DNA of 12,742 bases, from NCBI GenBank assembly GCA_028685295.1, contig JAQUEL010000059.1:1-12742 (forward strand). Reading direction: 5' to 3'. This document shows positions 1-8,476 of the stretch, piece by piece. The notes under the pieces were generated by a model, which had not been told where the DNA came from, did no database searches, and saw only the letters and a list, made by a program, of their open reading frames with translations. The position numbers and the translations under genes are program-made. Source of the stretch: a bacterium (lineage in GTDB: Bacteria; UBP13; UBA5359). Position 1 is the stretch's first letter, and every line of letters begins with the position of its first letter.

Positions 1-625
1 GCTGATCCAGACGGGCCTGGGCCTGCTGCGGATTGAATCCCAATCTCATCAGCATTGCGGCCGCTCTGTTCTCACCCTGACGTAATATAGCCATAAGCAT
101 GTGCTCCGGCTCTATCTGTGCGCTGCGAGTACGTTGTGCCTCATCGCCAGCGGCTTGCAGAACAGCATTAAGCTCCGCTCTGTCTGCCTCGGTTCCGGCA
201 CTCTCCTTGCCAGCGCTCTCAAGCTCCTTCACCAGGGTATTAATATTCACACCCCCAGCTTCAACAAGGAATCTGGCAAAGCCTCGCGGCTCCTGTAGCA
301 GAGTTCTCAGCAGGTGTACTGCGTGCGGCGCTTCCAAGCCGGCATCCCTGGCCATCTGATCCGCAGCATTCAGCAACATCTGCGATCTCTTTGAAAGCCT
401 GTTGCCTGCTCCTCTGCCTGCATTTATTTCCGGCAGAAGGAAGGAGATCATGCCTCCCAGTGATGCTGCATCACTGATTCCCCCAAACGGCATACCCAGA
501 CCACTATCAAGAAAACCGTGTTCACGAGCACATCTTTCACATATCCAGAGCTCTTCAGCCTCTCCGCCGGATATTTTGGTCAGATGTATAGAAGCGTTCT
601 CTTTATTGCATATCTGACATTTCAT
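1..625 (-). CDS. Zinc-finger protein with double Clp N-domain (ClpE/ClpC-like), 3' end outside window
   Basis: The open frame starts at ATG 625 and runs off the left edge without a stop (208 codons visible). A strong AAGGAGGGG site (634-642) lies 8 nt upstream of the start. Residues 1-32 carry a four-cysteine zinc ribbon, C3xxC6 and C29xxC32, of the type found at the N terminus of ClpE and McsA. A Gly-rich linker follows. From about residue 72 there are two Clp N-terminal repeats; their helical signatures PHAVHLLRTLL and IEPEHMLMAIL are the substrate/adaptor-binding module of ClpA/B/C. Known of the family: such proteins usually continue into AAA+ ATPase modules that feed ClpP. No ATPase part is visible here, so a stand-alone adaptor is also possible. 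The gene lies just downstream of a perR-like gene and has its own promoter with a Per box, which suggests induction by peroxide or metal stress. The domain assignment is confident; the full-length identity is not. Confidence 0.8.
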   Translation of the reverse strand, partial: MKCQICNKENASIHLTKISGGEAEELWICERCAREHGFLDSGLGMPFGGISDAASLGGMISFLLPEINAGRGAGNRLSKRSQMLLNAADQMARDAGLEAPHAVHLLRTLLQEPRGFARFLVEAGGVNINTLVKELESAGKESAGTEADRAELNAVLQAAGDEAQRTRSAQIEPEHMLMAILRQGENRAAAMLMRLGFNPQQAQARLDQ

Positions 626-736
626 CCTCTCTTCCCCCTCCTTGCAGCTCGGCACTCGATGCTTGTCGCTCGATCCAAGTCTGATATTCCCATCCTCCGG
701 ATATTTTTCATCCTTCAGTATGAAACTTTTATTAAA

Positions 737-751
737 TTGTAACCATTACAA
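737..751 (-). promoter_or_regulatory. Per box (PerR operator) at start point of the zinc-finger Clp gene
   Basis: The 15-bp dyad TTGTAACCATTACAA has the 7-1-7 layout of the Per box (consensus TTATAATnATTATAA). Its arms agree with each other at 6 of 7 positions. It overlaps the predicted transcription start (about 748) of the promoter at 755-783, a classic position for repression. The gene just upstream encodes a PerR-like protein. Binding itself is inferred. Confidence 0.7.
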
Positions 752-754
752 AGT

Positions 755-783
755 ATTCTATATCGTTGCTCTGCTAATGTCAA
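755..783 (-). promoter_or_regulatory. Sigma-A promoter of the zinc-finger Clp gene
   Basis: On the minus strand a perfect -35 TTGACA (778-783) and a -10 TAGAAT (755-760) are separated by exactly 17 bp. The promoter begins directly after the perR stop codon (799-801), so the Clp gene can be transcribed separately from perR. The predicted start near 748 gives a leader of about 120 nt. Confidence 0.75.
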
Positions 784-798
784 GTCGCTGCTACGAAT

Positions 799-1221
799 CT
801 ATTTCTCAGCAACACACCGTGAACAGAGGCCGTAAAAGTATATCCTCTGGCCCAGAATGCGGTATCTCTTCCGCACAGATTCCGGCAGACAATTCTCACT
901 GAGATTATCGGTATAAATATCCTCTATTCTTTTGCATTTGACGCACATAATATGAGAATGAGGCCTGGTATCCGGATCGAAGTTCCTGCGCTCGTGACTG
1001 ATGGCTATCTCTTCAATCTCTCCCAAACCGACCATGGTCTGCAATGTATTATAAACAGTCGTTAGGGAAACACTGGGGAAACGGCCGGTAATATATGCAT
1101 ATATATCATCTACCGTTGGATGTGAGGTGGTGGTGTAAAGATATTCAAATATAGCCACACGTTGTGGTGTTATCTTTAAACCTGCTTCACGAAACCTGCG
1201 AATCATTCTCTCAATCTGCAT
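799..1221 (-). CDS. perR: Fur-family peroxide/metal-responsive repressor, PerR type
   Basis: A 140-residue protein of normal Fur/PerR length. Residues 1-85 form the winged-helix DNA-binding domain (ITPQR at 18-21, recognition helix around SLTTVYNTL at 52-60); the rest is the dimerisation and metal domain. The structural zinc site is C93xxC96 and C133xxC136. The regulatory metal ligands of Bacillus PerR are all present at a constant offset of three: H34, D82, H88, H90 and D101. The aspartate at the D104-equivalent is the residue that separates peroxide-sensing PerR from Fur, which carries Glu there. Known role: with Fe or Mn bound it represses oxidative-stress genes, and H2O2 oxidises the metal-binding His residues and releases DNA. 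The start at ATG 1221 has an AGGGAG site 8 nt upstream. Per boxes precede both this gene and the next gene downstream, so autoregulation is likely. A Zur- or Fur-like role is less likely given the ligands. Confidence 0.88.
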   Translation of the reverse strand: MQIERMIRRFREAGLKITPQRVAIFEYLYTTTSHPTVDDIYAYITGRFPSVSLTTVYNTLQTMVGLGEIEEIAISHERRNFDPDTRPHSHIMCVKCKRIEDIYTDNLSENCLPESVRKRYRILGQRIYFYGLCSRCVAEK

Positions 1222-1328
1222 TGCCGCTTCTCCCTTCGCTCACTGAGATTTAAATAAAATGAGCCTGCTTACCCAAACGTCAGCAAAGATAGGTCTCCAT
1301 CCTGACTTAGATTTTAAAGGTTTTTAAT

Positions 1329-1365
1329 TTGTAATCATTTTAATATAAAAAGATTGCAAATGCAA
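1329..1365 (-). promoter_or_regulatory. perR promoter with overlapping Per box
   Basis: On the minus strand -35 TTGCAT (1360-1365) and -10 TAAAAT (1337-1342) are 17 bp apart. The -10 lies inside a Per-box-like dyad, TTAAAATGATTACAA (1329-1343), which differs from the consensus TTATAATnATTATAA at two positions. This layout predicts negative autoregulation of perR. The leader is about 110 nt. The rest of the gap between perR and clpB (1222-1501) shows no supported gene. Confidence 0.6.
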
Positions 1366-1453
1366 GAGAACCCATGAAGCGGAATAGATGTATTCCAAGG
1401 TGCCTGCATTAAGAGCGTACCCTATTTATGTTTTCCATTTGTATCGCTGAAGA

Positions 1454-1484
1454 TTCCTTCATGCAGAAAAGTTTGCAGAAGGAA
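1454..1484. other. Hairpin 3' of clpB
   Basis: TTCCTTC-A-TGCA, an 8-nt loop, then TGCAGAAGGAA gives an 11-bp stem with one bulged A. It lies about 17 nt past the clpB stop codon. In the clpB transcript it is not followed by a U-run, so it is not a canonical intrinsic terminator. It may instead mark or stabilise the mRNA 3' end. Confidence 0.35.
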
Positions 1485-1501
1485 GGATAAAAAACCGGCT
1501 T

Positions 1502-4072
1502 TCAGACCTTCTCAAAAGATAACTCGTCATCCCTCACTGCAACCCTTATTGAAGTGCCCCCGGCAATCTCTCCTTCCAAGAGCTTCATGGCCAGTTCATC
1601 CTGCAAACGCCTTTGTATAACGCGCTTCAGCGGCCTGGCACCGTAGGCAGGATCGAAACCCTCTCGAGCCAGCCGGGCCTTGGCCTCCGGCGTCAGCTCC
1701 AGAGTAATGCCTTTATCGGCCAGCCGCTCCTTGAGCCGGGCAGCCTGGATATCCACAATACGCTCTATTTCCAGCCGCCCCAGCATGTTAAAGATTACAA
1801 TTTCATCTACGCGATTGAGAAATTCAGGCCGGAAATGCTGCCGCAGCAGATCCATAACCGCCTGCCGTGATTTATCGTCTACGCTCTCCCCCAAAAGCTC
1901 GCTGCCCAGGTTAGAGGTCATAATAATAACCGTATTCCTGAAGTCTACGGTCCTGCCCTGGCCGTCTGTCAACCGGCCGTCGTCAAGCACCTGCAGCAGA
2001 ATATTGAAGACGTCGGGATGGGCCTTCTCTATCTCATCCAAGAGCACTACGGAATATGGTCTTCTCCTGACGGCTTCGGTAAGCTGGCCTCCCTCGTCAT
2101 ATCCTACGTATCCGGGAGGCGCTCCCACCAGGCGGGAGACGGTATGCTTCTCCATATATTCGCTCATGTCTATACGAATCATAGCTCGTTCGTTATCAAA
2201 CAGAAAATCGGCTAAAGTACGAGCCAGTTCTGTCTTGCCCACCCCCGTCGGCCCCAGAAAGATAAAACTACCGGTAGGCCTGTCGGGATCAGCGAGGCCG
2301 GAACGGGAGCGCCTTACTGCTCTGCCAACAGCATCCACAGCGGCATCCTGTCCGATGACTCTTCCCTTCATGATGCTCTCCATCTTCAGTAGCCGTTCTA
2401 TCTCTCCTTCCATCATGCGGGCCACCGGAATCCCGGTCCATTTGGCTACTACCGCAGCAATATCCTCGGCTTCAACCTCTTCTTTGAGCATTCTCTTATT
2501 CTTTTGCAGTTCTACCAGTTCCTTATTGGCCTCTTCTAAAATACGGGTCAGATTTAGCTTGACACCGAAACGAAGCTCGGCCGCCCGGGCAAGGTCTCCC
2601 TTACGCTCAGCTGCTTCCTCCTCCTGGCTGGCCCTCTCGATAGTCTCTTTGGTGCTGCGAATACGGCTGATTATCTCTTTCTCCCGATTCCAATGCTCCT
2701 TCATGCCAGCGCTCTGAGCCTTCAGGCTCTCCAATTCCTCCTCCAGCTTGCGCAGGCGCTCAGCTGAGGCCTTATCGCTCTCCCGTGACAGTGCCTGGCG
2801 CTCTATCTCAAGCTGCATTATACGGCGCTCCACCTCATCTATCTCGGTAGGCAGACTATCGATCTCTATACGTAGACATGAGGCGGCTTCATCTACCAGA
2901 TCCACCGCCTTATCCGGAAGAAAACGATCGGTAATATATCTGTTGGAAAGAGTGGCGGCAGCTACCAGGGCATCATCCATAATACGTACGCCATGGTGTA
3001 CTTCATAGCGTTCTTTGAGCCCACGCAAAATGGCAATGGCATCTTCAACCGAAGGCTCCTGCACCACAATCGGTTGAAAGCGACGTTCCAGAGCGGCATC
3101 TTTCTCTATGTATTTGCGATACTCATCCAGCGTAGTAGCTCCTATGCAACGCAATTCTCCCCTGGCCAGAGCCGGCTTGAGCATGTTAGCGGCGTCAACG
3201 GCTCCTTCAGCGGAACCGGCGCCTACTAACGTATGCAGCTCATCTATAAAGAGGATTATTCCTCCCTCGGAAGAGATCACCTCTTTGAGCAGGGCTTTAA
3301 GACGGTCTTCAAACTCTCCGCGATACTTGGCGCCGGCAATCATGGCGCCAAGGTCCATAGCTACCAGGCGCTTCTCCTTCAATCCCTCCGGCACATCGCC
3401 ACTGATGATACGTCTGGCCAGACCCTCTACAATAGCAGTCTTGCCCACTCCCGGTTCGCCTATCAATACCGGATTATTCTTGGTGCGACGCGACAACACC
3501 TGAATTACCCGGCGTATCTCTTCATCGCGGCCGATAACCGGATCCAACTTGCCCTGGCGGGCTGCTTCCGTCAGATCGCGGCTGAATTTCTCCAATGCCT
3601 GATACTTATCTTCGGGATTGGGATCCGTGACTCTCTGGCTGCCGCGTATATCGGCCAATGCTTTGAGGATACTCTCCACGGTAGCACCTTTGGAACGCAG
3701 TATCTGCCCGGCAACGCCCTTGTCGCCGGCAATGGCCAGAAGCAGATGCTCAGCACTGAGATATTCATCCTGAAAGCGTTCTATCTCTTTCCACGCCTGA
3801 TCGAAAATCAGGCGCAGTCCGTCAGAGATATACATCTGGCCGGCGCCATGCACCTTGGGTATACGAGCTATAGCTTCTCTGAGCTCTGACATTATACCGC
3901 CGATATCGGCTCCCAGCTTAGCCAAAACAGGAGATGCCAAACCATCTTCCTGCTGCAGGAGAGCCATCAGCAAATGCTCTACATCAACCTGCTGATGACT
4001 CTTTTCTTCAGCCAGTCCTTGTGCTATTTGAACAGCTTCCTGAGCTTTAACGGTGAATTTGTCGAATCGCAT
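1502..4072 (-). CDS. clpB: ATP-dependent disaggregase ClpB
   Basis: A Hsp100 chaperone of 856 residues that, with DnaK/DnaJ/GrpE, pulls proteins out of aggregates in the cytosol. Order (856-residue numbering): double Clp N-domain (about 1-145); first AAA+ module with Walker A GEPGVGKT (205-212), Walker B ILFIDE (273-278) and pore-loop Tyr in AKYRGEFE; long middle coiled coil (about 400-530) that marks ClpB against ClpA/C; second AAA+ module with Walker A GPTGVGKT (607-614), Walker B VVLLDE (675-680) and pore loop [10 protein letters not shown]-terminal small domain. No ClpP-binding IGF/IGL loop is seen, as expected for a disaggregase. The frame is open from a start at 4108. I choose ATG 4072 because GGGAGGG lies 7 nt upstream and the promoter start point falls near 4107. 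Single-gene transcription unit; no CIRCE or HAIR element was seen upstream. Confidence 0.95.
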   Translation of the reverse strand: MRFDKFTVKAQEAVQIAQGLAEEKSHQQVDVEHLLMALLQQEDGLASPVLAKLGADIGGIMSELREAIARIPKVHGAGQMYISDGLRLIFDQAWKEIERFQDEYLSAEHLLLAIAGDKGVAGQILRSKGATVESILKALADIRGSQRVTDPNPEDKYQALEKFSRDLTEAARQGKLDPVIGRDEEIRRVIQVLSRRTKNNPVLIGEPGVGKTAIVEGLARRIISGDVPEGLKEKRLVAMDLGAMIAGAKYRGEFEDRLKALLKEVISSEGGIILFIDELHTLVGAGSAEGAVDAANMLKPALARGELRCIGATTLDEYRKYIEKDAALERRFQPIVVQEPSVEDAIAILRGLKERYEVHHGVRIMDDALVAAATLSNRYITDRFLPDKAVDLVDEAASCLRIEIDSLPTEIDEVERRIMQLEIERQALSRESDKASAERLRKLEEELESLKAQSAGMKEHWNREKEIISRIRSTKETIERASQEEEAAERKGDLARAAELRFGVKLNLTRILEEANKELVELQKNKRMLKEEVEAEDIAAVVAKWTGIPVARMMEGEIERLLKMESIMKGRVIGQDAAVDAVGRAVRRSRSGLADPDRPTGSFIFLGPTGVGKTELARTLADFLFDNERAMIRIDMSEYMEKHTVSRLVGAPPGYVGYDEGGQLTEAVRRRPYSVVLLDEIEKAHPDVFNILLQVLDDGRLTDGQGRTVDFRNTVIIMTSNLGSELLGESVDDKSRQAVMDLLRQHFRPEFLNRVDEIVIFNMLGRLEIERIVDIQAARLKERLADKGITLELTPEAKARLAREGFDPAYGARPLKRVIQRRLQDELAMKLLEGEIAGGTSIRVAVRDDELSFEKV

Positions 4073-4079
4073 CGGCATA

Positions 4080-4086
4080 CCCTCCC
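4080..4086 (-). promoter_or_regulatory. Ribosome binding site that decides the clpB start
   Basis: GGGAGGG on the minus strand is 7 nt from ATG 4072. The upstream in-frame starts are poorer: ATG 4108 has no site and would be nearly leaderless, and ATG 4078 abuts the site. Confidence 0.75.
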
Positions 4087-4113
4087 GCATAATCCTGAGA
4101 TTGTCCATATTTC

Positions 4114-4142
4114 AGGATAAAATCAAGAGGGGTTATTGTCAA
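4114..4142 (-). promoter_or_regulatory. Sigma-A promoter of clpB
   Basis: On the minus strand -35 TTGACA (4137-4142), a 17-bp spacer and -10 TATCCT (4114-4119). The start is expected near 4107, giving a leader of about 35 nt. No heat-shock operator is visible in the 138 bp between this promoter and phoU. That stretch holds no supported gene. Confidence 0.65.
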
Positions 4143-4280
4143 GGCTTATCGTTATTATTTGGCGTTTGTGAAATACTTTGCAAGAAAGAATTTACGATAA
4201 TCATAGAATTATTTACTACCTCAAAGAGAGATCGGTTGAACGGAAGAAGGTCTTGAGAATCCTCTGCGATACAATCCTTC

Positions 4281-4946
4281 TCAGATATTCAGTTCCTCCA
4301 GCACACCGGTCTCCATAAAGATGACGCGCTCGCCGATGTTGGTGGCGTGATCGGCAATCCTCTCCAGAAAGCGGGCCACCATCAGCAAGATCAGACCTTG
4401 CCGGATAATGCCGGGATCCTTCTCCATATAATCGGCTATCTCATCGTAGATGCTCCGGTAGAGGGCGTCCACGGCATCATCGTCGGCTACCATCTTATGC
4501 ACCAGTTTGATATCACGGTTCACAAAGGCGTGCAGGCTTTCCCGCAGCATTTTCTGGACTATGGCCGCCATCCTGGGTATATCCACCAGCGGCTTGAACA
4601 GGGGCTGGTCCGCCATCGTCCGAGCCATCTTGGCTATATCCACGGCATGATCGCCCATCCGCTCCAGATCGGTTATGATCTTCATAGCAGTTCCGATGGT
4701 GCGCAGATCCCTGGCCACCGGCTGCTGCAGGGCCAGCATGCGCATACAGCGTCCTTCGATGGAGAGATCAAGGTCGTCTACGGCATCATCCATCTGTATA
4801 ACTCTTTCCGCCAGTTCCACATCTCTTTCGGACAAAGCCTTGATGGCGCGATGGACCATCTGCTCCACCATACTGCCCATGCAGACTATCTCCTGCTGCA
4901 TATCGGACAACTGCTCGTCGAATGTCTTCCTGATGCTCTTCGTCAT
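4281..4946 (-). CDS. phoU: Phosphate transport regulator PhoU
   Basis: A 221-residue, all-helical cytosolic protein made of two repeated three-helix bundles. Each repeat carries the PhoU metal-cluster signature: DLERMGDHAVDIAK near residues 93-106 and FLERIADHATNIGE near 193-206. Known role: PhoU links the occupancy of PstSCAB to the PhoR kinase, holding PhoR off when phosphate is plentiful, and limits Pst uptake. It is the last gene of the pst operon, beginning 13 nt after the pstB stop. The open frame extends to 5036 inside pstB. The start at ATG 4946 is chosen because GAGGAG (4954-4959) lies 7 nt upstream and the family begins at about this point (MTKSIRKTFD). No convincing terminator follows; there is only a weak 6-bp dyad with an 18-nt loop just after the stop. 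Confidence 0.93.
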   Translation of the reverse strand: MTKSIRKTFDEQLSDMQQEIVCMGSMVEQMVHRAIKALSERDVELAERVIQMDDAVDDLDLSIEGRCMRMLALQQPVARDLRTIGTAMKIITDLERMGDHAVDIAKMARTMADQPLFKPLVDIPRMAAIVQKMLRESLHAFVNRDIKLVHKMVADDDAVDALYRSIYDEIADYMEKDPGIIRQGLILLMVARFLERIADHATNIGERVIFMETGVLEELNI

Positions 4947-4959
4947 AGCCGTGCTCCTC

Positions 4960-5718
<759 letters not shown>

Positions 5719-5728
5719 CTGTCTCTCC

Positions 5729-6577
5729 TCACCAGCTTCTGCGCCGTCTGATATAACTTCTCAATATAATGGCGGAAGCGTTGACCAGAAGCACCAGGGC
5801 CACCAGAACCAACGCCGTCCCGTATTGCACATTTTGCGGAATATTAGGCACCTGCGTGGCTATGATGTAAAGATGATACGGCAGAGCCATCACCTGATCG
5901 AAGATCGATTTAGGCAGACGCGGCAGGAAGAAAGCCGCCGCCGTAAAGAGAATCGGCGCTGTTTCCCCGGCCGCTCTGCCCACGCCTAGAATAGCTCCTG
6001 TGAGTATGCCGGGCAGGGCCGACGGCAGCACCACATTCCATATCGTCTTCCAGCGGGTGGCTCCCAGCGCCAGCGAGGCCTCCCGGAAAGATTGCGGCAC
6101 TGCCTGAAGCGCTTCTTCCGAGGCCGTTATGATGACCGGCAGTATCATCAGCGCCAGCGTCAGGCATCCGGCCAGGAGCGAGACCCCTATCTTCAGAAAG
6201 AGCACAAAGGCTCCCAGGCCGAAGAGGCCGTAGACCACAGACGGCACACCGGCCAGATTTACTATGGCCAGGTGGATAAGACGGTTGAGACGGCCGCGGC
6301 CGGCGTATTCCGACAGGTAGATGGCGGCCATGACGCCCAGCGGAAGCGCTATGGCTACGGTGCCCAGCACCAGCAGCAGCGTGCCCATGATGGCCGGAAA
6401 GATGCCCCCGGCGCGCATACCCATCCTGGGCATAGCCGTCAGGAACTCCCAGCTTATGGCGCTGTAGCCGCGGCTGACTAAGATAAACAGCACCGCCGCC
6501 ACCGGCAGGGTGACAAGAACGATGGATAGATAGAGCAGACCGTAAGCCAGCCACTCTCCTATGCCGCGAGGCCTCAT
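5729..6577 (-). CDS. pstA: Phosphate ABC transporter permease PstA
   Basis: A 282-residue inner-membrane permease with six predicted membrane helices and a positive C-terminal tail ([10 protein letters not shown]). The EAA loop that docks on PstB is at about 166-190 ([15 protein letters not shown]...LPG). The stretch [16 protein letters not shown] is typical of PstA. Its ATG overlaps the pstC stop codon as ATGA (6574-6577), so translation is probably coupled and gives equal amounts of the two permease halves. Confidence 0.95.
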   Translation of the reverse strand: MRPRGIGEWLAYGLLYLSIVLVTLPVAAVLFILVSRGYSAISWEFLTAMPRMGMRAGGIFPAIMGTLLLVLGTVAIALPLGVMAAIYLSEYAGRGRLNRLIHLAIVNLAGVPSVVYGLFGLGAFVLFLKIGVSLLAGCLTLALMILPVIITASEEALQAVPQSFREASLALGATRWKTIWNVVLPSALPGILTGAILGVGRAAGETAPILFTAAAFFLPRLPKSIFDQVMALPYHLYIIATQVPNIPQNVQYGTALVLVALVLLVNASAIILRSYIRRRRSW

Positions 6578-7488
6578 CTTCCCACCCTCCTGAACCTGTG
6601 CAGAACTATATCGGCCGTAAAGTTGATGGCAAAGGTTATGACGAAGAGGACGGCGCCGATGGAAAAGAGCGCAAAATAGTGCTCCGAATACTGAACGGCC
6701 TCCCCCATTTCAGCGGCGATGGTGGCGGTCATAGTCCGCACCGGTTGGGTAATGCTGTGCGGAATAAGGGCGGCATTGCCGGTAACCATCAACACGGTCA
6801 TGGTTTCTCCTATCACCCTGCCTATGCCCAGCATGACGGCAGCGGTGATACCCGACAGGGCGGCCGGAACCATAACCCGGCTTATGGTCTGCCATTGAGT
6901 GGCGCCCAAGGCCAGCGATGCCTCCCTATACTCCCGCGGCACGGCGGATATGGCGTCTTCGGAAATGCTGATGATGGTGGGCAGAGCCATGAAGGCCAGC
7001 ATAATGGAGCCGGTCAGGGCGGTCAGGCCCGTCGGCAGATCGAAAAGGCTCTTGATATACGGCGCCAGAATCAGCAGCCCGATAAAACCGAAGACCACCG
7101 AGGGTATGGCAGCCAGCATTTCAACTACCGGCTTCACGCTCTCTCTGATCGACGGCCTGGCTACCTCGGCCAGGTATATGGCCGCCGCCACGCCCAGAGG
7201 CACGGCGATGATTACGGAACCCAGCGTAACAGCCAGAGAACCTGCCAGCAAGGGCACCAGCCCGAAGCGGGCGGGATCGGATATAGGATACCAATCCCTG
7301 CCCGTCAGAAATGCCTTGAGCGGGTATACCTTGAAGAGAGGCAGCGAATCTTTTAACAGGAAGGTAAAGATCAACAGAATAAACACTATGGTCAGCAGGC
7401 CGCTTGCCAGGATAATGCGTTCGATAGCCCATTCTGACCATCGTTCCGACCTGCGACCCTTTTGGGTCGGATTATTTAATGGGAACAA
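6574..7488 (-). CDS. pstC: Phosphate ABC transporter permease PstC
   Basis: A 304-residue permease and partner of PstA. It has an N-terminal cytosolic segment, a first helix at about 25-46, a periplasmic loop, then five further helices. The EAA loop is at about 189-213 ([12 protein letters not shown]...LSG), followed by GIGRVIGETMTVLMVTGN, a PstC hallmark. The start is TTG at 7488. It is supported by GAGGAG placed 7 nt upstream within the 3' end of pstS and by the absence of an early in-frame ATG. The gene overlaps pstS by 17 nt, so translation is probably coupled. Confidence 0.93.
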   Translation of the reverse strand: MFPLNNPTQKGRRSERWSEWAIERIILASGLLTIVFILLIFTFLLKDSLPLFKVYPLKAFLTGRDWYPISDPARFGLVPLLAGSLAVTLGSVIIAVPLGVAAAIYLAEVARPSIRESVKPVVEMLAAIPSVVFGFIGLLILAPYIKSLFDLPTGLTALTGSIMLAFMALPTIISISEDAISAVPREYREASLALGATQWQTISRVMVPAALSGITAAVMLGIGRVIGETMTVLMVTGNAALIPHSITQPVRTMTATIAAEMGEAVQYSEHYFALFSIGAVLFVITFAINFTADIVLHRFRRVGR

Positions 7489-8356
7489 AGCCCTGCTCCT
7501 CTACAATCTTCTGTCCCCCCGGGCTGAGAACGTAGTCGATGAAATCTTTCATAGCCCCCTGCGGCGCTCCGTTGGTATACATCAGCAGCGATCTGGATAT
7601 GGGATAGGCTTTGCTGCGGACCGTATCCACTGACGGCTTGACATAGACGGTGGATTTGTCTGCGGCTACAGCAACGTCCTTGACTTTGTTCGACAGATAG
7701 CCCAGGCCTATGTAGCCGATGGCATCCGGACTCTGTGCAACCTCATCGACAATGGCCTGGCTGGAAGGCAGCAGCAGCACGCTGGTGCCGTACTCCTCCG
7801 GCCCCTTGGCGTTGCCCTTACGCAGAACATGCTCCAGAAAGAAGACATGAGTGCCGGAACTGCGATCTCGCGATAAGGCTACAATCTTTTTGCCCATCCC
7901 GCCCAACTCGCTCCAGTTGATCGTTTTGCCGGTAAATATGGCGGACAGTTGATCTACGTTGAGCTTTGCGATCTTATTGGTCGGATTGACTATGACGGCT
8001 ATGCCGTCCAGAGCCACCACGCTTTCAACCGGCTCGATCCCCTTGGCCTTGCCCTGAGCGATCTCCTTGTCCTGGATATCCCTGGAGGAGATGGCGATAT
8101 CGGTGGTTCCGTTGAGTAGAGCTGCAATACCGGTGCCTGAGCCTCCGCCGGTGACGGCTATACTGGCTTCGGGATGCGTTTGCATATAGGCCTCAGCCCA
8201 GGCCTGAGTCAGGTTCACCATGGTGTCGGACCCCTTGACCTGGATGGATGCCGATTGTCCTGCCCCGGTTCCGGTGGAGCCTGTGGGCCGTCCGCAGCCG
8301 GCGGCAACAACGGCGACGGTTAAGAGTGCCAGTGCTGATATTGAATATCTCTTCAT
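7472..8356 (-). CDS. pstS: Phosphate-binding lipoprotein PstS
   Basis: A 294-residue substrate-binding protein. It has a type II signal peptide (positive MKR, hydrophobic core) with lipobox VAAGC and the lipid-modified Cys at 21, so it should be anchored on the outer face of the cytoplasmic membrane. Phosphate-binding segments of the family are visible: KGSDTMVNL near the mature N terminus, GGGSGTGIAALLNG, and SRDRSSGTHVFF. It captures phosphate and hands it to PstCA. The frame is open to 8404, but ATG 8356 is chosen because GGGGGGAAG lies 8 nt upstream and the longer version would begin inside the Pho box and promoter. First gene of the pstSCAB-phoU operon, so probably the most strongly expressed. 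Confidence 0.95.
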   Translation of the reverse strand: MKRYSISALALLTVAVVAAGCGRPTGSTGTGAGQSASIQVKGSDTMVNLTQAWAEAYMQTHPEASIAVTGGGSGTGIAALLNGTTDIAISSRDIQDKEIAQGKAKGIEPVESVVALDGIAVIVNPTNKIAKLNVDQLSAIFTGKTINWSELGGMGKKIVALSRDRSSGTHVFFLEHVLRKGNAKGPEEYGTSVLLLPSSQAIVDEVAQSPDAIGYIGLGYLSNKVKDVAVAADKSTVYVKPSVDTVRSKAYPISRSLLMYTNGAPQGAMKDFIDYVLSPGGQKIVEEQGFVPIK

Positions 8357-8387
8357 AATTTTAACTTCCCCCCTGTTTTCATTATTA

Positions 8388-8441
8388 ATTCTAGTATGCC
8401 CCACTTAAGGCAATGTTATACAAACATTAAGAGAACATTAA
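8388..8441 (-). promoter_or_regulatory. Pho box array and promoter of pstSCAB-phoU
   Basis: On the minus strand four hexamers recur at exact 11-bp intervals: TTAATG (8436-8441), TTAATG (8425-8430), ATAACA (8414-8419) and TTAAGT (8403-8408). This 6+5 layout is the PhoP-binding pattern of Gram-positive Pho regulons (TTAACA-like direct repeats). A -10 candidate TAGAAT (8388-8393) begins 9 bp past the last repeat; CATACT (8393-8398) is an alternative. No good -35 is present, as expected for an activator-dependent promoter. The PhoR/PhoP pair is encoded further right. Confidence 0.78.
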
Positions 8442-8445
8442 GAAG

Positions 8446-8474
8446 GTAGGGGCGGGTTTTAAACCCGCCCCTAC
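8446..8474. repeat. 29-bp palindromic repeat, copy 1
   Basis: GTAGGGGCGGGTTT, one central base (T), then its exact reverse complement. It begins 3 nt after the porin stop codon and ends 4 nt from the pst Pho box. A second copy at 10417-10445 differs only in the central base. As RNA it forms a very stable 14-bp stem. It may act as a porin mRNA 3' end or block read-through into pst, but there is no clean U-run behind it. Confidence 0.9.
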
Positions 8475-8476
8475 GG

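Noticed and set aside
622-711. 29-codon leader frame whose TGA overlaps the ATG of the zinc-finger Clp gene (ATGA)
   Set aside because: The overlap is suggestive of coupling, but purine-rich sites abut both possible ATGs (711, 693) with no spacing and the peptide looks like translated repeat sequence.
1222-1501. Short frames of about 17 to 22 codons on either strand between perR and clpB
   Set aside because: No ribosome sites, no recognisable sequence; they overlap the perR promoter or the hairpin region.
1680-2717. 345-codon open frame on the plus strand opposite clpB
   Set aside because: Ser/Arg-rich antisense shadow of a highly conserved gene; no ribosome site and no recognisable domain.
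4073-4108. Extra 12 N-terminal codons for ClpB
   Set aside because: The start at 4108 falls at the predicted transcription start and has no ribosome site; ClpB proteins normally begin near MRFDKFT.
4195-4216. AT-rich dyad ATAAT...ATTAT upstream of clpB considered as a Per or heat-shock operator
   Set aside because: Arms are only 5 bp with a 6-bp spacer, do not fit the 7-1-7 Per box, and the site is well upstream of the promoter.
8357-8404. Longer PstS beginning at 8404
   Set aside because: It would place the start codon inside the Pho box and put 16 residues before a complete lipoprotein signal peptide.
8414-8441. Proteobacterial PhoB box (CTGTCAT type) upstream of pstS
   Set aside because: The hexamers fit TTAACA-type 6+5 repeats, not the 7+4 CTGTCAT pattern.
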